This document shows positions 56,840 through 64,000 of a stretch of DNA of 64,000 nucleotides, piece after piece. Each line of letters starts with the position of its first letter. The stretch's first letter is position 1. Made by a program: the position numbers and the translations under genes. The stretch covers positions 29,493,621-29,557,620 of the forward strand of contig OY821784.1 in NCBI GenBank assembly GCA_963682175.1, given 5' to 3'. Source of the DNA: Triglochin maritima. Lineage: Eukaryota > Streptophyta > Magnoliopsida > Alismatales > Juncaginaceae. The notes below the pieces were generated by a model. That model was not told the DNA's origin. It saw only the letters and a program-made list of their open reading frames with translations, and ran no database searches.

Positions 56840-58902
56840 TGTAACATCCCGAAATAGTGGAAAATTTAAAATTTATCACCAAGAAATCAGAGACCAATAA
56901 TCAAACGACGGGACTGTTACTTCTCATAAAAATCGAAACGGTGCACCATATTACATCAGAGTTTGTCAAAAAGCTACATGATTACATCAGATATAACAAA
57001 AGGAGATACAAGTAATCATGTTGACCTCAGTGGTCCGAATGAGAGGATCCCATCCCAAAATGCGCGCACCCGCTGATCACCACCCAACTAGACCTACTAC
57101 GGTCCTGAAATAAAACATGAAACAACAATGCCTGAGTTTCCATAAGGAAACCTATATGCAAGCAGTAGTACAAATGAACTTATCATAGTAGTAGCATGTC
57201 ATGTCATCAACAATAAGGAAAATAGTTCCCCCGAAGGGTAAAACGGGACATCAGTCCGACAATCATCATCGGGTCTCCCAAGGAGACCTACCGTATGCAC
57301 ATACGGTCTAACGGAACAAGACGTGACGCTCCCCACACACAGCTATACTAAACGTGGGGTTCGGCAAGGGGCATCCACCAAGTCCGCGCCATAAGAAATA
57401 GATTTGTAATTTCGTGGCCGAAACCACCCCAACGGAGCCGTCGTTCGGTTGGTCCATCAATCATCATCTCAGTAGGTGCCTAGCTGAGGAAAACATAGCC
57501 GGAATAGCATCAGCCCATCATACATCATAGTCGGAACAACATCGTTCCATAAAACATCATAGTCGGAACAACATCGGCCCATCATCGCCGGAACAACATC
57601 GGCGGCATCATCAACACATCGGTGGTCCAACATACGTCTAGCACAGCATCGGACGGGACATCAGTCCACGAGTCGCACATCATACATTGGGATTCACGAT
57701 CCCTCAGGTCTGCTACTCTACAATGAATCCATCCATCACATCACGTTACGATCCATACACGGAGGTGACACGTCTCGAATACTCACACTCTTCCACACAA
57801 CGGTCTTTGGGCAGGCACGCGTAACGCGCCCGCCGTCACCTTCAGACTCACGCACTAGGCGAGGACACGGGTTTCCGTGGACAGAGTTGGCGTCCTAAAA
57901 GGACCGAGAATTCAGTTATGCGCACAAACGGTCGACCGAAAGAGGTAACCCGGTCGAACGTTCCCAAAAAGGTTCGGTCGACCGAAAGTCTGCAACGGTC
58001 GAACTCTCTGCGCAAAACCTAAGTCCCAACGGTCGAACAAGAGTCTAAAACCGGTGGACCGATACGTGGTCAAAATCCGGAGTCTGGTCAACATCAATCA
58101 ATACTACCGGTCGACTGACTCAAGGGTCTCGGTTGACTGAAAACTACCAGGGCAACCTAGCAGTTGTAAGTCATATATCGGTCGAACACATACATACAAT
58201 GGTCAAACAATCATGCATAATAATTCAGTATACTTAAGTTTCGGTCGAACGAAGTCATGGGACCGGTCGACCGAAAACCAACAGGCAAACCCCTGACCCA
58301 CCAGCATAAGCACGACCGGTCGACCGCCACTAGTCGTTGGACCGGTGTTGGTTAAAGTCGGGCCATTACACTAAACCAGTCGCCCACCCAAAGGAAATCG
58401 GTCGACCGTTGGTCGACAGCAACGTTGCGTCAGCCAAGGATTTTACGTCGTTTGTTGCCACCGGCGAGGTCTCCGATCTCCCGTAACCGACCACAACATC
58501 AGTCACACGAGGGTGAACAAGAAAACACACTAAGAAGCCGGCATACCTCAAGAAAACGACAAAGCCGTCGGAGCCTCGCTCGCGCAACGTTGTCTCTGAA
58601 ACCTCCTCTCGCGTCTACCTCCGCATGCCTCACACTGGAACCGCATGCCTACTCCGCCGGAGTCGTCTCCTCCTTCACTGCTCGACGGACAAGGAAAGGA
58701 AAGAGAGTGAGGGAGTGAGAAATGAATGGGAGAGAGAGAGAGAGTTTTCTTCTTAAACCCACACAACCCATCACCACACCATCCTCCTACCCCATCACCC
58801 TACTCCCCATCCACTGTAACCGTCCCCCCCCCCTCTTCCTTTCCCCATGGAAACCTCCTTCCTAATCACCATTAACCACTAATTGGGTTTAGGGATCTAA
58901 CA
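56840..58902 (-). repeat. Chromovirus left LTR (3' LTR of the element)
   Basis: 2063 bases. The part from 57900 to 58420 carries about fifteen GGTCGACC/GGTCGAAC words; a (GA)n tract is at about 58728-58745. The polypurine complement (TTCACCCTCCTTAAAAGG) follows at 58903. Confidence 0.88.
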
Positions 58903-58949
58903 TTCACCCTCCTTAAAAGGATTTCGTCCTCGAATCAAAGCAAGCTACT

Positions 58950-60500
58950 CACCAAAAATTTACGGATACTACCTTCTGACTTCCTCCTCGATCTCCCAAG
59001 TGGCCTCACGCTCGCTATGATGCTGCCACCGGACCTTCACCATCGGAAAGGTCCTCCTCCTGAGCTGGTGATCCATGCGGACAACGATATCGACTGGTCT
59101 CTCTTCAAGAGACAAGTCCTGCCGAATCTCTGGCACTGCTATCTCAATCACATGAGCTGGATCTGTAACGTACTTCCTCAGCATTGACACGTGGACGACG
59201 TTGTGAACCTAAAAATTACGGTGGCAACGCAATCCGGTAGGAAACCTCTCCAACTCGGTCGAGGATCTCAAACGGCCCAACATACCTCGGACTGAGATTC
59301 CCCTTCTTCCCAAACCTCATCACTCCTCTGGGTGGGGAAATCTTCAGAAACATGTGGTCGCCCACCTCGAAACTCAACACCCGTCTGCGTCGATCAGCAT
59401 AACTCTTCTGCGTGCTCTGTGCTGTGGCCAGTCTCCTCCGGATCACATCAACCTTCTCTGCATACATCTATCTGCACAAGCTCTGACCCCACTAACTACC
59501 TCTAACCCACATCACTCCAACATACCGGTAATCTGCAAGGCCTCCCGTACAACGCCTCGTACGGTGCCATCCCAATACTCGAATGGTAGCTGTTGTTGTA
59601 GGAGAACTCTATCAGCGGCAAGTGCTCATCCCAGTGTCCTGCCCAATCCAGTGTGCATGCTCTCAGCATATCCTCCAAGGTTTAAATCGTCATCTCTGAC
59701 TGGCCATCTGTCTGTGGATGGAATGTCGTACTGAACCTCAGACGCATCCCCAATGTCTGCTGCAGACTCCCCCAAAATCTGGAAGTGAATCGAGGATCAC
59801 GATCGGAGATGATACTCAGTGGAACCCCATGCAACCTAACTATCTCCTCCACGTACAACCTAGTTAGACCATCCAAAGGCAACGTGGTCCTGATCGCTAA
59901 GAAGTGCGCCTACTTGGTCAGCCGATCGACTATCACCCAAATCGCGTCGTGGAATCTCCTCGCCTTCGGCAGTCCTGTGACGAAATCCATCGTCACATGC
60001 TCCCACTTCCACTCTGGCAGCTCAATACACTGCATCGGTCCTACGGTGGCTGATGCTCAATCTTCACCTGCTAACAGACTAAGCATCGGTCCACAAACTC
60101 TACAATGACTTTTATCTTGCCCTTCAACCAGAACTTCCGCTGCAAGTCCTTATACATCTTCGTGCTCCCGTGGTGAAATTGTGTATCTTGCTATGTGTGC
60201 CCCCTCCATAATGTCCTCTGTCAGTCCATCAACCTTTGACACCCAGATCCGACTCTTGAACCTCATACCACCATCAACGCCCACACTGAAGTCTGATCCA
60301 TCTTTGGAAGCTAATCGTAACAGACCAGCTAACTCCTCATCCCCATGCTGAGCCTTGACAACACGCGAGACGGTATGCGGCTCCACCTGAAGCCCAGCAA
60401 TCACTACTCCCTCTGAGCCCTCTATGAACGTCCTCCACTCCGACAACGTCTCGAGTAGCCTCCACTCCTGAATGCACAAACTCGCAACTGACACTTCCAC
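58950..60500 (-). pseudogene. Chromovirus integrase with C-terminal chromodomain
   Basis: Read leftward on the minus strand: a linker with VEVSVASLCIQEWRLLETLS (60490), the integrase core with first Asp in [12 protein letters not shown] (about 59980), a stop in [21 protein letters not shown], second Asp in [16 protein letters not shown] (59800), and Glu in [12 protein letters not shown] (59690). Then come [20 protein letters not shown], the C-terminal GDHMFLKISPPRGVMRFGKK (59370), and the chromodomain PMVKVRWQHHSEREATWEIE (about 59020) close to the polypurine tract. The chromodomain would bind methylated histone H3 and steer insertion to heterochromatin. Frameshifts and stops occur between 60150 and 60000 and near 59530. 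Confidence 0.9.
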
Positions 60501-60508
60501 CTTCCTAC

Positions 60509-60722
60509 TCAGCGCATCTGCAACCGAATTTTCCTACCCCCCAGATGATAGGAGATGGTGAAGTGGTAGCCCTTAATGAACTCGAGCCATCTGCGCTGCC
60601 TCATATTTAGCTCCTTCTGCGAGAACAAATACTTCAGGCTCTGATGATCCGTGAAGACCTCAAACTGCTCTCCATGAAGATAATGCCGCCAGGTCTTCAA
60701 CGCGTGAACCACTGCTGCTAAA
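60509..60722 (-). pseudogene. Chromovirus RNase H fragment
   Basis: The minus strand encodes [39 protein letters not shown] and [17 protein letters not shown], the C-terminal two thirds of RNase H. Upstream the frame runs straight into LTR sequence at 60722, so the N-terminal third, RT and everything 5' are deleted. The frame shifts near 60520 just before the integrase linker. Confidence 0.9.
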
Positions 60723-62219
60723 CCACCCCCAACGGAGGCGTCGCTCGGTTGGTCCATCAATCATCATCTCAGTAGGTGCCTAGCTGAGGAAAACATAGGC
60801 GGAACAACATCGGCCCATCATACATCATAGCCGGAACAACATCGGCCCATAAAACATCATAGTCGGAACAACATCGGCCCATCAACGCCGGAACAGCAAC
60901 GACGGCATCACCGGCATAACATCGGTGGCCCAACAAACGTCCGGCACAGCATCGGACGGGTCCGGACTGAAGTTCGTCGGGTCATTAGGCTCCACGAGCC
61001 GCACATCATACATTGGGATCAATGATCCCTCAGGTCTGCTACTCTACAATGAATCCATCCATCCATCACATCACTTCACGATCCATACACGGAGCTGACA
61101 TGTCCCGAATACCCACACTCTTCCACACGACGGTCCCTCGGCAGGCACGCATAACGCACCCGCCGTCACCTCCTGGCTCACGCATTAGGCAAGCACACGG
61201 GTTTCCGTGGACAGAGTTGGCATCCTAAAAGGACCAGGAATTCAGTTCTGTGCACAAACGGTCGACCGGAAGAGGCAACCCGGTCGATAGTTCCCAAAAA
61301 GGTTCGATCGACCGAAAGTCTGCAACAGTTGAACTCTCTGCGCAAAACCTAAGTGCTAACGGTCAAACAAGAGTCTAAAACCAGTCGACCGATACGTGGT
61401 CAAAATCCGGAGTCTGGTCAACATCAATCAATACTTCCGGTCGACCGACTCAGGGGTCTCGGTCGACCGAAAATTACCAGGGCATCCTAGCAATTCTAAG
61501 TCATATATCGGTTGAACACATACGTACAACGATCGATTAATCATGCATAATAATTCAGTACACTTAAGTTTCGGTCGAACGAACTCATGGGACCGGTCGA
61601 CCAAAAACCGACAGGCAAACCCCCGACCCACCAGCACAAACATGACCCGTTGACCGCCACCAGGCGTCGTTCGACCGATGTTGGTTAAAGTCCGGCCATT
61701 ACATTAAATCGGTCGACCGCCCGAAGGAAATCGGTCGCCATTGGTCGACAACAACCTTGCACCAGCCAATGATTTTACGTCGTTTCTTACCGCCGGCGAG
61801 GTCTCCGACCTCCCGCGACCGACCACAACATCCCTCACACGAGGGTGAACAACAAACACACTAAGAAGCCAGCATACGTCAAGAAAACGACGAAGCCTTG
61901 GGAGCCTTGCTCGCGCAACGTCGTCTCCGGTACCTCCTCGCGCGTCCACCTCCGCACGCATCTCGCCAAAAGCCCCACGCCTACTCCGCCGTAGTCGTCT
62001 CCTCCTTCGCTGCTCTCTGGAAAAGGAAAGGAAAGAGAGTGAGAAATGAATGGGAGAGAGAGAGAGTTTTCTTCTTAAACCCACACCACCCATCACCTCA
62101 CCATCCTCCTACCCCATCACCCTACTCCTCATCCACAGTAACCGGCCCCCCTCTTCCTTTCCCCATGCAAACTCCTCCCTGATCACCATTAACCCCTAAT
62201 TGGGTTTAAGGATCTAACA
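60722..62219 (-). repeat. Chromovirus right LTR (5' LTR), left part deleted
   Basis: Matches 57420-58902 with moderate divergence and ends CTAACA at 62219. The first ~580 bases are missing. Contains the same GGTCGACC-rich block (61258-61745). Confidence 0.88.
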
Positions 62220-62292
62220 ATATTGGTCGACCAGTTATGTACTCATCTTCACCACTAGTGTTGTCGTTGATGGAATTGTGTTGGAAGACCAT
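62220..62292 (-). pseudogene. GRF-finger gene, piece 1 (N-terminal)
   Basis: ATG at 62292 on the minus strand opens MVFQHNSINDNTSGEDEYIT and GRPI, reaching the ATATT duplication, beyond which the frame continues in piece 2. The frame is also open upstream to about 62430, so the true start is uncertain. Confidence 0.5.
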
Positions 62293-62755
62293 TATTTTCA
62301 GTGGATCGAATACAGAATTGGGACTACTTTTATTGAAAACGCAAGTGGACACACACCAATCCCTCACGAGACACACACTCCCATGAGGAATAATGGGCAC
62401 ACACCAGTCCCTCGTGGGACACCAGTCCATAAATCATTTACCCATTAGGACATGCCACGTTGAATTTTTTGTTTCAGTTCGACACTAAAGGGTTGGGTCC
62501 AACTGTCGAAGTAGCCACTGCCATAGCTATAGAACTTCTTGTGTAGTTTTCCCTTTCCTTAATTCCTTTCTAAACATGAAGTCCGAAAAAAACAAAAACC
62601 CATCGTAGACAGTTGATCAATACACAGAAGACCAGACACATATCGGTCCACTAAACTCACTAACTAGAATCACCCGTTCAGACAACCAAAGTACATTTGG
62701 TCCATATAAGACAAAGGAAACTGATGTTTGGACTCCTATTATGTGTTAACAATTA
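62293..62755. other. Spacer upstream of the GRF gene
   Basis: Contains two imperfect copies of CACACACCARTCCCTCRYG at 62351 and 62398. No promoter or domain recognised. Confidence 0.4.
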
Positions 62756-63370
62756 GCACACCTTTAATAGGACAACTGTGTCTCCGATGGACCGTGTCCA
62801 GTGAAGGACACGAGTCTATCGTTAAAGCATGAATCCGTCCTGAGAAGTTTAAATGTGTTCTTTAAAGCACGAGCATATTCTTTAAGGACACATATGCCCT
62901 TTACAAAATATTGAATTTTTTGGTAAGGATTTTTTTTGAATTTTTTGTTAGTTTTTGGATATATGGAAATTGAATATTAAATAACATATATAACTTTAAT
63001 TGGTTTAGCATCCATATCCATAAAATATGTATAACACGCCAAATATTATGTCCACAACTGATGTGAGATGGCTTTTTTTATGAAGTTATATATGGTAAGG
63101 TTGTGCTTTAAATGAATAAAGTACACATTCAAATTTAATGAACAAACTTGGGGTTTAAAGGGCATTTGACTATTTGATCTTTACAGGACATCTGTTGCAT
63201 TTGTTAGGACATAATCTCAATAGATGTACACATTCGATATTAAAGGACACATGTGTCCTTTAAAATAGGGGCCTATTATTTTGAGGACGCACTCGATTTT
63301 TAAAGGACTGATATGGCCTGTGCAGGACCTATTTGTGGGTTTAAAAGGACAACGTTTGTAATTTGTTGTT
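62756..63370. repeat. AAAGGAC-rich array (locus 2)
   Basis: About a dozen irregularly spaced copies of TTTAAAGGACA-like words in both senses, for example CCTTTAATAGGACA (62761), TATTAAAGGACACATGTG (63238) and TTTTTAAAGGACTG (63296). An A/T-rich stretch lies between two clusters. Same motif family as 17520-17935. Confidence 0.6.
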
Positions 63371-63689
63371 TACAAGGACAACATTTGTACACTTTAAGTT
63401 TTGACTTTACACCGTCAGTAATGAATTTTCATTTGTGCATCATGAATTCACCCTTCGAACCATCCGAGTTGTGCCTCCTAGTTTACTACTTTGCCTCGAG
63501 CATTACCGACCTATCACGACCATTGCGTATCACGCACACTGACCCCGTCTCTACAAGGAGGGCATCAACCACCCTAAACCCTTAACCCATCCCCTATGAT
63601 TGGTCCCGACCATTCACGACTAGGTAAATGGCTTACAGTAAGCAGGCCAACTAGGCAAAGGCAAATAGTAAGAAAAATGACGACGATAC
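63371..63689. other. Spacer without recognisable feature
   Basis: No coding similarity. One CCCTAAACCC word at about 63573 is isolated. Confidence 0.4.
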
Positions 63690-64000
63690 TGATTGACATC
63701 ATTTCATGCATTCATTTGTGTCTTATATCCATTATATAGAACCTAAATAATGCTACGTAACGAGTTTTATGTTTGAGTTTTAGGAAATAAATAGGATTGA
63801 CGAGAAGAGGCATAAAAGGACTAAGTTGCAAGACTTATGGACTAAGATGCACAAGAGAGGGATCCGAATGTAAAATCGAAAGGCCAATGTGAAAATCAAG
63901 AAACTCCACACCATCATCAGGAGTATTTTGGCAATTAGATTCGTTTTGGACACTTCAATAACCAAACCGATTGCACCCCATGTGACGAATTGAAGAACTA
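63690..64000 (+). repeat. Athila-like LTR, 5' part, cut by window edge
   Basis: Starts TGATTGACATCATTTCATGC like LTRs B, C and the solo LTR. GGAC words at 63818, 63839 and 63860 (as GGAT) keep the exact 21-bp phase. Confidence 0.85.

Larger units (their letters stand above)
56840..62219 (-). mobile_element. Chromovirus (Tekay/Del-like), internally deleted
   Basis: LTRs start TGTAACATCCCG and end CTAACA on the + strand. The 5-bp duplication ATATT flanks the whole unit (56835-56839 and 62220-62224). Internal pol runs on the minus strand. Gag, protease, RT, primer site and the first third of the right LTR are deleted, with the break at about 60722. It sits within a GRF-finger gene. Confidence 0.9.

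Noticed and set aside
56840..62219. Endogenous pararetrovirus (caulimovirid) origin for the minus-strand RNase H region
   Set aside because: LTRs, integrase and a chromodomain are present and no movement or coat protein motif is seen, so it is a chromovirus.
63560..63590. Telomere-like CCCTAAACCC
   Set aside because: Only one degenerate unit, no tandem array.

Overview
The window looks like nuclear DNA from a flowering plant, from a heterochromatic, gene-poor stretch. The evidence is a Kaonashi/VANDAL-type MULE, En/Spm CACTA transposons, Athila/Tat-type Ty3-gypsy elements with a tRNA-Asp primer site, and chromoviruses. I see no intact host gene, tRNA, rRNA or CRISPR array. Almost every coding region is a transposon gene carrying stops or frameshifts. 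The species cannot be named from the sequence.

Layout. 1-722: 3' part of a chromovirus-like LTR. About 2,040-8,840: a decayed two-ended MULE, with a MURA-type transposase on + (2670-5149), an unknown Pro/Arg-rich gene on - (5943-6612) and a Ulp1/C48 protease gene with a recognisable intron on - (7390-8835). Its introns and spacers, but not its exons, are packed with a GCTCGAT-type motif. 8,876-9,638: possible hAT remnant. 9,719-10,837: non-autonomous CACTA with a 3-bp TSD. 11,261-13,997: LTR/PBS piece plus minus-strand chromovirus pol and chromodomain debris. 13,998-about 17,940: a CACTA with a TNP2-type transposase pseudogene, inserted in that pol gene and followed by an AAAGGAC-rich array. 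18,100-18,935: minus-strand DUF1985/plant-mobile-domain-like fragment.

19,019-53,654 is one nest of related Athila-like elements. The oldest layer is a minus-strand tandem (LTR, short internal, LTR, short internal, LTR, longer element D, LTR). Element A (23,050-29,611, TSD AACGG) sits inside a primer binding site of this tandem. Element B (from 32,733) sits in D's gag and ends in an inverted LTR-LTR junction. Element C (41,517-53,072, the only copy with gag, protease, RT, RNase H and integrase) sits in D's 5' LTR and itself carries a solo LTR (TSD GCTAG) in its leader. A and B encode only gag-protease, so they would have needed RT and integrase from a C-like partner.

54,965-62,292: a minus-strand GRF-zinc-finger/coiled-coil gene broken by a solo Athila LTR (55,077-56,639) and by an internally deleted chromovirus (56,840-62,219, TSD ATATT). 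The reading frame resumes on both sides of each insertion. 62,756-63,370 holds a second AAAGGAC array, and another Athila LTR starts at 63,690 and runs off the end.

The signals most worth follow-up are non-coding: (1) the MULE-wide GCTCGAT motif confined to non-coding parts; (2) paired palindromes in U3 and in the leader at a fixed distance from the PBS in diverged families; (3) two tandem hairpins upstream of the polypurine tract, one with compensatory changes and GNRA loops; (4) LTR promoters resembling the plant U-snRNA USE plus TATA arrangement; (5) an exact 21-bp phased array in every Athila LTR checked.
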